A stretch of 64,000 bases of DNA from Pseudomonas capsici (GCF_017165765.1 NZ_JAFGZD010000003.1:62001-126000), one strand, 5' to 3'; counted from the first letter of the stretch, positions 9,378 through 17,358 are shown. The notes: a model not told the origin generated them from the letters alone. Program-made: numbers and translations.

Positions 9378-10958
9378 ATGGGACTGACACGGCGTGAAGC
9401 ACTTTCGAGCATTGCGGCGGTAGGCGGCGAGCAAGCCGTCAAAGGCGCACTGGCTGCACTGGGGTTGGGGCCTTCGTCCCATCGGCGGCCACAGCCCTTG
9501 AAACTGAAAGCCGATACGGGGCAGGGTGCCAGTGTGCTGGTCCTCGGTGCCGGGATTGCCGGGCTGGTCACGGCGCTGGAACTGAAGCGCGCCGGCTTTC
9601 AGGTACAAGTGCTGGAGGCTCGCGACCGCGTGGGTGGCCGCACCTGGACCCTGCGCAATGGCGACAGGGTCGATTATCTCGATGGCCGGACGCAAACTGC
9701 GCAGTTCGATCAGGGTGTGTATTTCAATGCCGGTCCTGCGCGGATTCCGAGTCAGCATCGAACCTTGCTCGACTATTGCAGCGAACTGGGGGTGCCGCTG
9801 GAAGTGCTGGTCAACACCAGCCATGGCGCGCAGGTTCGCCCTGATCTGGAGCGGCCCGCTTTTACGGTGGGGCAGGCAATCAACGATGCTCGTGGGCATC
9901 TCTCAGGGTTGCTGGCCAAGGCGGTGCAGCGTAATGCGCTGGATGATGTGTTGAGCGCTGAAGAGCGTACCCGTCTGCTGGCGTTTTTGCAGGTGTATGG
10001 CGACCTGTCTCAGGAACTGGCCTACGAGGGCAGCATTCGTTCCGGTCATCAGGATTCCCCCAGCCATCCGGGAGCCTTGCCGGGGAGTCTGGCGCCGGTA
10101 ACGCTGGATCGACTGCTGCATCCCGAGTTGTGGGGCGCACTGTTGCATTCCGAGTTTCCCGAGTTCTCGGCCACCATGTTTCAGCCTGTGGGCGGTATGG
10201 ACCGCATCACCGACGCTTTCTACAGCCGGTTGACCGATCAGGTGCAACTGGGCGCGCAGGTGCGCCGTATTCGCCAGCTCGATGAGGGCGTGGCGGTGAC
10301 CTATCACGATAAACGCAGTGGCCGCGAACAAGTGGTGCGTGCCGACTATCTGGTGTCCACTTTGCCATTGCCGCTGCTGGCCAGGCTCGACACGGATTTC
10401 AGCGATCCGGTCAAGGCTGCGTTGCTCAGCACGCACAACGGCCACGCGACCAAAGTGGCCTGGCAATCGCCGCGTTTCTGGGAAAGCGAGTACCGCACCT
10501 ATGGCGGGATTTCCTGGATCGAACATCCGGCGCGACTGCTCTGGTATCCCAGCAACGACCTCAATAGCCGCGAGGGGCTGCTGGTGGCCGGGTATGTCAC
10601 GGGCGAGGGCGCCGACACTTTCGGTAGCCAATCCTTCGACGCCCAGTTCTCGACTTCCCGTGAAGCGGTGGAGTTACTTCACCCGGGCTACTCGCAACAA
10701 TTGCGCAACCCCCTGGCGGTGTCCTGGGAGCAGATCCCGTTCAGCGAGGGGCCGTGGCTGCAACGCGAACTGTTTCCGGCCCAGGCCAGCGCCTTGCTGG
10801 AGGAGGCCCATGGCCGGGTGTACTTCGCTGGCGACGGGCTTGTGCAAAGCGGGGTCGGCATCTGGCAGGAATCGGCAGCCAACTCCGCACGCCATGTGGT
10901 GGCGCAATTGGGTGAACGGGTTATCCAGCAGCGACAGAAAGCCGCTATCGGCGCATGA
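9378..10958 (+). CDS. Flavin-dependent amine oxidase with a twin-arginine-like N-terminus
   Basis: The 526-residue product belongs to the flavin monoamine oxidase / L-amino acid oxidase family. A dinucleotide-binding motif ([20 protein letters not shown], about residue 50) is followed by [15 protein letters not shown]-terminal FAD contact ([19 protein letters not shown]) is also present. Such enzymes oxidise an amine to an imine, releasing hydrogen peroxide or passing electrons to a carrier. The N-terminus [17 protein letters not shown] resembles a Tat export signal, so the enzyme may work in the periplasm. The start at 9378 is preferred to 9372 because GGGAGGA is then 8 nt away. It sits 22 bp after the binding-protein gene and 24 bp before the ridA-like gene. 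The exact substrate is unknown. Confidence 0.82.
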   Translation: MGLTRREALSSIAAVGGEQAVKGALAALGLGPSSHRRPQPLKLKADTGQGASVLVLGAGIAGLVTALELKRAGFQVQVLEARDRVGGRTWTLRNGDRVDYLDGRTQTAQFDQGVYFNAGPARIPSQHRTLLDYCSELGVPLEVLVNTSHGAQVRPDLERPAFTVGQAINDARGHLSGLLAKAVQRNALDDVLSAEERTRLLAFLQVYGDLSQELAYEGSIRSGHQDSPSHPGALPGSLAPVTLDRLLHPELWGALLHSEFPEFSATMFQPVGGMDRITDAFYSRLTDQVQLGAQVRRIRQLDEGVAVTYHDKRSGREQVVRADYLVSTLPLPLLARLDTDFSDPVKAALLSTHNGHATKVAWQSPRFWESEYRTYGGISWIEHPARLLWYPSNDLNSREGLLVAGYVTGEGADTFGSQSFDAQFSTSREAVELLHPGYSQQLRNPLAVSWEQIPFSEGPWLQRELFPAQASALLEEAHGRVYFAGDGLVQSGVGIWQESAANSARHVVAQLGERVIQQRQKAAIGA

Positions 10959-10982
10959 CTATCCATTGAAGGAGCAACAACC

Positions 10983-11417
10983 ATGAGCGACCAGATCAAA
11001 CGCACCAGTGTCGGTGATTTTCCCATCTCGCAGACGGTGACCGTTCCGGCATCGGCCAGCCTGATATTCGTCAGCGGCACCTTGCCGGATGTTACCGATC
11101 CACAAGCCCCGCAGGGCACGCCCGCCGCCTACGGCAATACTGAAACCCAGACCGTTTCGGTGTTCAACAAGATACGCAATATCCTGCGCCAACAGGACCT
11201 GGACCTGGGCGATATCGTGCAGTTGCGGGTGTTTCTGGTCGGTGCCGAGGAAACCGGTGGCAAGCTGGATTTCGCCGGATTGCAGGCCGGTTATACGCAA
11301 TTCTTCGGCACGGCCGAACAGCCCAACAAGCCGGCACGCACGGCGCTGCAAGTCGTTGCCCTGCCATTGCCGGGGGCGCTGGTGGAGGTCGAGGCTATCG
11401 CGGCCAGGACGGCGTAA
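10983..11417 (+). CDS. RidA family (reactive intermediate/imine deaminase) protein
   Basis: The 144-residue product has the RidA/YjgF fold pattern: LIFVSGTLPD near residue 30, a central helix (VFNKIRNILRQQDLDLGDIVQLRVFL), and the C-terminal strand PARTALQVVALPLPGALVEVEAIA. The arginine in PARTA lies at the place of the catalytic arginine in active RidA proteins. GAAGGAGCAACAACC precedes the ATG. RidA enzymes hydrolyse the imines or enamines left by amine-oxidising enzymes, which fits the oxidase gene 24 bp upstream. It is longer than canonical RidA (about 128 residues) and belongs to one of the Rid subfamilies. It is the last gene of the operon. Confidence 0.85.
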   Translation: MSDQIKRTSVGDFPISQTVTVPASASLIFVSGTLPDVTDPQAPQGTPAAYGNTETQTVSVFNKIRNILRQQDLDLGDIVQLRVFLVGAEETGGKLDFAGLQAGYTQFFGTAEQPNKPARTALQVVALPLPGALVEVEAIAARTA

Positions 11418-11457
11418 TTCTCGTCCGGTGTCATATCCGGATATGCCTGTTATCCCC

Positions 11458-11512
11458 TGAAAGCTCCTTACGCTTCGGACTCATTCAGTCCCAGGCTATC
11501 AAGGAGCTTTCA
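11458..11512 (+). promoter_or_regulatory. Perfect 12-bp inverted repeat that hides the ribosome binding site
   Basis: TGAAAGCTCCTT (11458-11469) is the exact reverse complement of AAGGAGCTTTCA (11501-11512), with a 31-nt loop. The 3' arm holds the Shine-Dalgarno sequence AAGGAG and stops 1 nt before the ATG at 11514. In RNA the stem would close the ribosome binding site of the downstream gene. Whether it is opened by heat, a ligand, a small RNA or a protein is unknown. Confidence 0.6.
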
Positions 11513-11513
11513 T

Positions 11514-12920
11514 ATGCAGCCAAGATTACGGCGACCCCGGCGTTCGGTCGCCTATTCCTCTCATCCCCGCATGCCTTTGCTCAGCGAACCCTTCGATCAT
11601 CCCGATGATGCGGCGCGGCATGTTCATGAGGTCATCGGTAGCCGGCGTGATCGCGAGTATGGCGGCTTCATTCTTGTGCGCGACGATGGCAAATACGTCG
11701 CTACCGAGCCCATGGCCGGCAAGACCTTTCAGTTTGATCCCAATGATGTATTTCCAAGCCATGAACGGGAGGGATATGTCTTTTATCCGGTAGGACATAG
11801 CGATTATGCGATCTACCATTCCCATCCATCATTCGCTGCCGGCCTGGATGTCTGGCCCGAAAGTGAGAAGGATACCTATCCGAACAGTTTGTCCGTGGCC
11901 GATATCCATGCAGTGATCGATGATCATGCCTACAGCTCCGTGACTTACCTGTCAGGGCCGGACGGTTCCCTGATCAAGTACACCCTGTCTCATTCCAGCG
12001 CTGAAAAGGCACTGTTCGCGCGAGTGTCCGGTCCTGCTGACAGGCCTCACCAGTGTGAGCTCAGCGAGATGTACAGGGCGCTGCGGGCACAGACGCTCAT
12101 GCCCAGCGATGTGGTACGGCTTCTGGCCAGTGCCGGGGATCTGCAGGTGGTGGTGACCAGTCGTCTGTGGGGCAGGCCCGGCAAGGTGGCAAATGACTGG
12201 CGGCCCTATCCTGAAATGCCGGCCACCGCTATCTGCGATGCGGTCTGGCCACCGGCTCCGTTGCTTCTCAGTCCAGAGTTCTCCACTGCCGATGAGGCTG
12301 CGTGCTATGTACATGCTCGTATTCGAACCCTTGCCCATCCACAGGCCATCGGCTTTCTGTTGATGAATCCTCAGCGGAACCTGTATCGGGCAGCCGAGCC
12401 GGTCATGAGCGATGGCAGTATGGTGTATGCGCCCTGTTCGGTCTTTCATCCCGATGAGTATTACCGGCCACCCTTGCCTGAGGGCTATCGCATCGACGGC
12501 ATGTATTTCTCTCCCGATACCGTCGTTCCGGCAGGGGGACGACAGGAAGGTCGCCATTTCTTTCAGCCGGACGACCTGCATCGCATGTTCGAGTACCGTC
12601 ACGTACCTGTCCGTCGTTCGAAATTGGTGCCGGTTCGTTATGGTTTCACGATGTCCGAGGTCTATTTCTCGTCCCCCGACGGTGCCTTGCTAGGCTATAC
12701 GCCCAGCCGTTCGGTCGATGAGTATCGGTTGCTCAGACAGGTTTCGCGCATCTATTCGGGGAGCGAGTCGATACAGGCGCAATTGGCTGCCGGTACCCTG
12801 CAGTCGTCCGGTTTCGTGCGAATGGTGGCTCGGGCCGGGCGTCTGCGGGTGATACAGATCAGTCGAAACTGGCCGAAAGTGGGGGTTATTGCTCCGTCCG
12901 TGTCTGGATCGGGAAGCTGA
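11514..12920 (+). CDS. Protein with two tandem DUF4329 (JAMM-like) domains
   Basis: The 468-residue product has no signal peptide and an arginine-rich start (MQPRLRRPRRS). Two related halves can be aligned by eye. The first begins LLSEPFDHPDDAARHVH (about residue 22) and the second LLSPEFSTADEAACYVH (about residue 251). The first half holds a set of residues like a JAMM/MPN metalloprotease: E49 in REYGGF, H102-S-H104-P and D130 in SVAD. In the second half the glutamate and both histidines are replaced (HPQAIGF, MYFSPD) while QPDD keeps an aspartate. This suggests one active and one dead copy. The fold assignment and activity are inferred. Its start is controlled by the hairpin at 11458-11512. 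It stands alone, 96 bp after the ridA-like gene. Confidence 0.7.
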   Translation: MQPRLRRPRRSVAYSSHPRMPLLSEPFDHPDDAARHVHEVIGSRRDREYGGFILVRDDGKYVATEPMAGKTFQFDPNDVFPSHEREGYVFYPVGHSDYAIYHSHPSFAAGLDVWPESEKDTYPNSLSVADIHAVIDDHAYSSVTYLSGPDGSLIKYTLSHSSAEKALFARVSGPADRPHQCELSEMYRALRAQTLMPSDVVRLLASAGDLQVVVTSRLWGRPGKVANDWRPYPEMPATAICDAVWPPAPLLLSPEFSTADEAACYVHARIRTLAHPQAIGFLLMNPQRNLYRAAEPVMSDGSMVYAPCSVFHPDEYYRPPLPEGYRIDGMYFSPDTVVPAGGRQEGRHFFQPDDLHRMFEYRHVPVRRSKLVPVRYGFTMSEVYFSSPDGALLGYTPSRSVDEYRLLRQVSRIYSGSESIQAQLAAGTLQSSGFVRMVARAGRLRVIQISRNWPKVGVIAPSVSGSGS

Positions 12921-13079
12921 ACTGCAACTGAACAGTGCGTCGTAAGCCAGAGAAAACCTTTATTTACCTGAACTTATCACGCTTCAGCCTCTCTCATGCC
13001 GGTAGCCATTGATCGCGGCGGCCTGATAAGCTCGCGGCTTTACTCGTTTGCCCTATTGGCGCATGGACAAGGAATTAGC

Positions 13080-13829
13080 ATGAAACAGCATCGGTTGGCA
13101 GCGGCGATTGCCCTGGTCGGTCTGGTACTCGCAGGTTGTGACAAGCAAGCCAGCACTGTAGAGCTGAAAACCCCGGCACAAAAAGCGTCGTATGGTATTG
13201 GTCTGAACATGGGCAAAAGCCTTGCTCAGGAAGGTATGGACGATCTGGATTCCAAGGCTGTGGCCCTGGGTATCGAAGACGCTGTTGGCAAGAAAGATCA
13301 GAAACTGAAAGACGAAGAGCTGGTTGAAGCTTTCGCAGCGCTGCAGAAGCGTGCCGAAGAGCGTATGGCCAAGCTGAGCGAAGAGTCGGCGGCAGCCGGC
13401 AAGAAATTCCTCGAAGAAAATGGCAAGAAGCCAGGTGTCGTCACCACGGCTTCCGGTCTGCAGTATGAAATCGTCAAGAAAGGCGACGGTGCCCAGCCAA
13501 AGCCGACTGACGTTGTAACTGTTCATTACGAAGGCAAGCTGACCGACGGCAAGGTATTCGACAGCTCCGTCGAGCGCGGCAGCCCGATCGATCTGCCTGT
13601 TGGCGGCGTAATTCCTGGTTGGGTCGAAGGCCTGCAACTGATGCACGTGGGCGAGAAGATCAAACTCTTCATCCCTAGCGATCTGGCCTACGGCGCCCAG
13701 AGCCCGAGCCCGGCAATCCCTGCCAACTCGGTTCTGGTCTTCGATCTGGAACTGCTGGGCATCAAGGATCAGGCTGCTGCGGCACCTGAAGCCGAAGAAG
13801 AGCCGGCTCCGGCCAAGGCCAAGAAGTAA
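13080..13829 (+). CDS. FKBP-type peptidyl-prolyl isomerase, lipoprotein (FkpA/Mip type)
   Basis: The 249-residue product carries a lipoprotein signal with lipobox LVLAGC near residue 20. An N-terminal helical dimerisation region follows (TPAQKASYGIGLNMGKSLAQ). The FKBP catalytic domain starts near residue 120 (GLQYEIVKKGDG, VTVHYEGKLTDGKVFDSS, GVIPGWVEGLQLM, SDLAYGAQ). It catalyses proline isomerisation in periplasmic proteins. The C-terminus is a low-complexity Ala/Glu/Pro/Lys tail. The start at 13080 follows AAGGAATTAGC; the open frame extends back to 12996 without a leader-like sequence. Confidence 0.92.
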   Translation: MKQHRLAAAIALVGLVLAGCDKQASTVELKTPAQKASYGIGLNMGKSLAQEGMDDLDSKAVALGIEDAVGKKDQKLKDEELVEAFAALQKRAEERMAKLSEESAAAGKKFLEENGKKPGVVTTASGLQYEIVKKGDGAQPKPTDVVTVHYEGKLTDGKVFDSSVERGSPIDLPVGGVIPGWVEGLQLMHVGEKIKLFIPSDLAYGAQSPSPAIPANSVLVFDLELLGIKDQAAAAPEAEEEPAPAKAKK

Positions 13830-13850
13830 TCTCGGCTCTGTTCTACAAAA

Positions 13851-13876
13851 CGCCCTGTCCCGACAGGGCGTTTTTG
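13851..13876 (+). terminator. Intrinsic terminator of the FKBP gene
   Basis: CGCCCTGTC pairs with GACAGGGCG around a 2-nt CC centre, followed by TTTTT. It lies 21 bases after the stop codon. Confidence 0.9.
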
Positions 13877-14185
13877 TATCTGGCGTATTTCCCGAACGCT
13901 TCGTTGTCCGTACAGTCCCATTATCATGACGCGATGAAGATTGTCTGACAGTTGGTCACGATTGCACGGGATTAGCCGTGTTAAACCTGTAAGTCAACGA
14001 TTTCATGGGCTTTTTCAGGTGAGTAAAAAATGCCCGATTTAACCTCGACCCCCGTAGAACGGGGGGCTCAGGCATGAAAACGGATGCTGTTCACAAGGTT
14101 ATCCACAGCTTATGTGGATAACCTTGTAAACGGGCAGCAGCCTGGAGCTTGTTTACTGACACCACCTTATTGAACGGGAGTGAAC
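13877..14185 (+). other. Gene-free region before the YkvA-like gene
   Basis: About 310 bases have no supported coding sequence. A small GC-rich hairpin (CCCCCG / CGGGGG, 14049-14065) and the DnaA-box palindrome described separately at 14093-14127 lie here. No clear promoter was recognised, although the gene at 14186 must be transcribed from within this stretch or from read-through. Confidence 0.5.
14093..14127. promoter_or_regulatory. Two consensus DnaA boxes in perfect inverted repeat
   Basis: ACAAGGTTATCCACA (14093-14107) and its exact reverse complement (14113-14127) flank a 5-bp centre, GCTTA. Each arm contains TTATCCACA, the strict DnaA-box consensus. DnaA could bind here in opposite orientations, or the RNA could form a 15-bp hairpin. 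No further DnaA boxes were seen nearby, so this is not a replication origin. A regulatory or titration site is an inference. Confidence 0.6.
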
Positions 14186-14638
14186 ATGAAAGCACCCTGG
14201 AATTTCCTTCGTTACCTGCCCGGAGCCCGCCGCCTGCTTGCGGCAGGACGGCTGCCGGGCCTTCTGTTTGCCGTGGCGCGCAAAGGTGCAACCGAAGGCA
14301 GCCGACTGGGGCGCATCAAGGAAGACCTGCGTCTGTTGCAGGCACTCTGCCTGGCCTACTGGCGCGGCGAATACCGTGACATCAGCCCCAAGGCCATCCT
14401 CTCCATCGTGGCGGGCCTGATGTACTTTCTCAGCCCGCTGGACGCGATTCCCGACTGGATTCCAGGCCTGGGGATGTTCGATGACATTGCCGTTCTGGCC
14501 TGGATCATGAAACACCTGACCGACGAGCTGGACGCCTTTCGCGCCTGGCGCGAGCGTCAGCCCCCGGAGAAGCTCGTCGTGGTCGAGCGGTTGCCCGACA
14601 CTCAGGCCTTGCTGGAAAGGGAAGGCGGCAAGCACTGA
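14186..14638 (+). CDS. YkvA/DUF1232 family protein
   Basis: The 150-residue product has the DUF1232 core AILSIVAGLMYFLSPLDAIPDWIPGLGMFDDIAVL around residues 70-105. This hydrophobic segment pair with the conserved SPLDAIPD turn is the hallmark of the family, whose members are small membrane-associated proteins of unknown function. The N-terminal part is basic and amphipathic (LRYLPGARRLLAAGRLPGLL). GGGAGTGAAC precedes the ATG at 14186. The DnaA-box palindrome lies 59 bp upstream, but any link is unproven. Confidence 0.8.
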   Translation: MKAPWNFLRYLPGARRLLAAGRLPGLLFAVARKGATEGSRLGRIKEDLRLLQALCLAYWRGEYRDISPKAILSIVAGLMYFLSPLDAIPDWIPGLGMFDDIAVLAWIMKHLTDELDAFRAWRERQPPEKLVVVERLPDTQALLEREGGKH

Positions 14639-14739
14639 TCGTTTCAGCTCTGTTACACCGACTGTGCCAATCCGCTGTTACTATGCCTGCGTCTGGAGCA
14701 AGCCTATACAAAATGTGTTTTTGTCCTACAGGGGGGTAT

Positions 14740-15081
14740 ATGGATCTTCAAGTGATTTCTCGTGATGGAGAGCCGGAATATGCAGTTCTGCCGTGGGCTC
14801 AGTATCAGGCGCTTCTGAAAGCTGCAGGCCTTGTCGGCAAGACACGTCCGGAACCTGTCCAGGCGTCCAGCGAAGTATCCAGTGTCGATTACCCGGGTTT
14901 TGACCAGTTGGCTGCCCTGCGCGAAGCCAAGGGGCTTGAAGCTGCGAAGCTGGCTCGTGCAGTCGGTATCAGCCCGTCCTACCTGGAACTGATCGAAAAC
15001 GGCACCCGTGAACCCGATGCTGCGATCAAGCGCAGCCTGGCATGGGAGCTGGGCCTGCCAGGCTGGAGAAGCGAGTCATGA
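14740..15081 (+). CDS. XRE-family helix-turn-helix regulator
   Basis: The 113-residue product has an N-terminal strand-rich part (MDLQVISRDGEPEYAVLPW) like the Phd/antitoxin-type leader found before some XRE domains. The C-terminal helix-turn-helix follows (LAALREAKGLEAAKLARAVGISPSYLELIENGTREP, residues 65-100). It should bind DNA, perhaps its own promoter. The start at 14740 follows a GGGGGG run. The stop codon overlaps the start of the next gene (ATGA), so the two proteins are made together. It resembles antitoxin-type regulators, but no toxin family is recognised in the partner. Confidence 0.78.
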   Translation: MDLQVISRDGEPEYAVLPWAQYQALLKAAGLVGKTRPEPVQASSEVSSVDYPGFDQLAALREAKGLEAAKLARAVGISPSYLELIENGTREPDAAIKRSLAWELGLPGWRSES

Positions 15082-15443
15082 GTGTGCGCATCAGCCGTCA
15101 GCACTGGGATGGTCTGTTGAGCGAACTGGAAGAGGCGCGCCGCCAGCGCCATCTGGTGACCTACCGGGCCTTGCTGGAGCGGCTGCAACTGCCCAGCCCG
15201 GCGATGCAGACCCTGACAGCAGCCCTTGAGCATCTGGCGGCTCTGGATGTGCGTGCCGAGCAGCCATTGCGCAGTTCGCTGGTCATCAGCCAGGGCGCGA
15301 GCCGTTTGCCGCGCACCGGCTTCTTCGAATGTGTCGAGCGGCTGGGCAGGTTTTCCGGGCCTTCCGACGGCGTAGCCGCTGCCGCCTGGCATGCCTCGGA
15401 AGTGGTGCGAGTGTTCGAGTTTGCCTATCCCGAGCTGGAGTAG
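15078..15443 (+). CDS. Conserved hypothetical protein translationally coupled to the XRE regulator
   Basis: The 121-residue product starts inside the stop codon of the XRE gene. It is helical, with a basic helix (LEEARRQRHLVTYRALLERLQLP) and a C-terminal part rich in aromatic residues (FFECVERLGRF, VVRVFEFAYPELE). I recognise no enzyme motif, signal peptide or membrane segment. Gene coupling suggests it works with the regulator, either as a partner or as the target of its control. The gene ends 27 bp from the convergent EAL/GGDEF gene. Confidence 0.7.
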   Translation: MSVRISRQHWDGLLSELEEARRQRHLVTYRALLERLQLPSPAMQTLTAALEHLAALDVRAEQPLRSSLVISQGASRLPRTGFFECVERLGRFSGPSDGVAAAAWHASEVVRVFEFAYPELE

Positions 15444-15469
15444 GCACGCACCGATCTGTCGCGAATCGA

Positions 15470-17242
15470 TCAGGCGCTGGACAGCAGATCCAGCCTCGAC
15501 GAGTCGATCACATGCACGCTGGCCCCCGTCACATCCTTGGCGAAATGTTTGGCCTGGGAAGCCAGGTCGGCCAACTGACTGGCGTCCATGTGTGAGCAGC
15601 TTTCCTTGCGCAGGTGCACGACTCCGATCGACAGCGACAGCAGTGCAAACTCCTGGCGCTGGCCCTGGCGGTTCAGGGCAGTGAAGCAACCGGCTTGCAG
15701 GTGCTCGGCCCTGTAGAAACGCCGACACTGGTTCTGGAAGTCATCGAACAGCGACTGCAGACGCTTTTCCCAATCCTCGAAGCCCAGCACCATCAAGAAG
15801 TCATCGCCGCCAATATGCCCGACAAAGTCACGGCTCGGGTCGATACGGTCGTTCAGGCACTGCGCCAGACACAGCAAGACTTCGTCGCCGCGTGCGTAGC
15901 CATAGATATCGTTGAAAGGCTTGAAACTGTCGATATCGACATAGCAGATCATCGATTCGCGCCCTTGCTGCAGCAGGCGCGTCAGGCATTGCTGGATTGG
16001 CACATTGCCCGGTAGCAGGGTCAGCGGGTTGGCGTAACGGGCCTGCTGGATTTTCAGCTCGGTAATCAGTTTCAGGACATCGATCACCCGGCCCAGGCCA
16101 ATGTAGATACCGTTGCCGGTGATAATGAAATCTTCTTCGATACGCTGGCGTGCCCGGCTGGTCAGCAGGCGGCTGACCTGTTGCAGGGACTGACTCACTT
16201 CCACGGCCAGGAAGTCATCGCTCATCAGGCGGCTGATGGGCTTGCGGGCAAACAGCTCGGTGCCGAACGGTTTGAGCAGGACTTCCGACAACGAGTGGCG
16301 GTGGACGATGCCGCAGGGGCGGAAGTTCTCGTCCAGAACGGCCAGTGAATTGAGGTTTGCCTGTTTACGGAAGGCTTCGAGCACATCGGCGGTCGGCGTT
16401 TCCTGATTGACCGAAGGTTGCGGGTTGAGCAGGGCGCTCAGGTCCGAAGCTTCTTCGTTCAGGGAAATGGTGGCTACTTCGGTCTTGGGCAACATCACCC
16501 GTACATCGCGTGCCGGGCGTTCCTGCGGGCGGGCCAGGAGATAGCCCTGTACCAGATCGACGCCCATTTCGGTCAGCGCCGCGAGTTCTTCCGGCAGTTC
16601 GATACCTTCGGCAATCACGGTTGCCCGCGACGCCTTGGCCATTTGCAGCATGGAACCGACAAACTCGCGTTTGACCGCATCCTGATGGATGCCGTCGATG
16701 AAGTGCCGGTCGATCTTGACGTATTCGGGGCGCAGCTCCGACCAGAGCCTCAGGCCGGAGTAACCGGCACCCAGATCATCCAGTGCGATGGAAAAGCCCA
16801 TGTCGCGGTAATGGTGCAGTGCGTTGTACAGCAGATCGAAATCATCGGTGGGCATCTGCTCGGTCAGTTCGATCACCACATCTTTCGGAGCGATGCCATA
16901 GCGTTGCAGCATTTCAAGGGTGCGGCCCGGTGGATGGGACGCTTCCAGCAGCGATTCGGGAGAGACATTGAGAAACAGCTTGCCCGGCAGCTTCTGCTGG
17001 CTGAAACGACGGCAGGCGCCGTCGCGACAGGTCAGCTCAAGCTCACTGAGACGACCGGCCTTGCGCGCAACGGAAAACAGATTGATGGGGGAGTGCAGCT
17101 TGCTGTTGGATGGGCCTCGGGTCAGGGCTTCATAGCCCAGAATGCTGCGTCCCGAGAGCGATACGATGGGCTGGAACAGACTGTGCAAATCGCTACGAGC
17201 CAGAATAGAACTCAATGCACTCAACTGCTCATTCATCGTCAT
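15470..17242 (-). CDS. EAL-CBS-GGDEF cyclic-di-GMP signalling protein
   Basis: The 590-residue product begins with an EAL domain whose catalytic motifs are intact: YEALTRG (about 35), NVSPESL, ELTEQ, LDDLGAGYSGL, KIDRHFI, VIAEGIE and QGYLL. A CBS-domain pair spans roughly residues 285-405. A GGDEF domain follows with a GGDDF signature near residue 480. The EAL part should degrade cyclic-di-GMP. The cyclase part may be weak or serve as a GTP sensor, since E is replaced by D and the inhibitory RxxD site reads RDFV. No membrane segment is seen. Two nearby starts are possible (17242 or 17236). Confidence 0.88.
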   Translation of the reverse strand: MTMNEQLSALSSILARSDLHSLFQPIVSLSGRSILGYEALTRGPSNSKLHSPINLFSVARKAGRLSELELTCRDGACRRFSQQKLPGKLFLNVSPESLLEASHPPGRTLEMLQRYGIAPKDVVIELTEQMPTDDFDLLYNALHHYRDMGFSIALDDLGAGYSGLRLWSELRPEYVKIDRHFIDGIHQDAVKREFVGSMLQMAKASRATVIAEGIELPEELAALTEMGVDLVQGYLLARPQERPARDVRVMLPKTEVATISLNEEASDLSALLNPQPSVNQETPTADVLEAFRKQANLNSLAVLDENFRPCGIVHRHSLSEVLLKPFGTELFARKPISRLMSDDFLAVEVSQSLQQVSRLLTSRARQRIEEDFIITGNGIYIGLGRVIDVLKLITELKIQQARYANPLTLLPGNVPIQQCLTRLLQQGRESMICYVDIDSFKPFNDIYGYARGDEVLLCLAQCLNDRIDPSRDFVGHIGGDDFLMVLGFEDWEKRLQSLFDDFQNQCRRFYRAEHLQAGCFTALNRQGQRQEFALLSLSIGVVHLRKESCSHMDASQLADLASQAKHFAKDVTGASVHVIDSSRLDLLSSA

Positions 17243-17256
17243 GGCGGTCTCTGGAT

Positions 17257-17293
17257 ATAAAAAGGGGCTGAACGCGCTTACGCTCAGCCCCTT
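17257..17293 (-). terminator. Intrinsic terminator of prc
   Basis: On the minus strand AAGGGGCTGA pairs with TCAGCCCCTT, followed by TTTTTATA. It lies between the stop of prc and the start of the downstream EAL/GGDEF gene, so the two are separate transcription units. Confidence 0.85.
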
Positions 17294-17358
17294 ATTACAC
17301 TACAGATCAATGACTGTTTAATGACAAATGCCATTACTTCGCCATTAACGATAAGCGG

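Noticed and set aside
14093..14127. Reading of the DnaA-box palindrome as a replication origin or an intrinsic terminator
   Set aside because: Only two boxes, no AT-rich unwinding region and none of the usual origin genes nearby; no T run follows on either strand.
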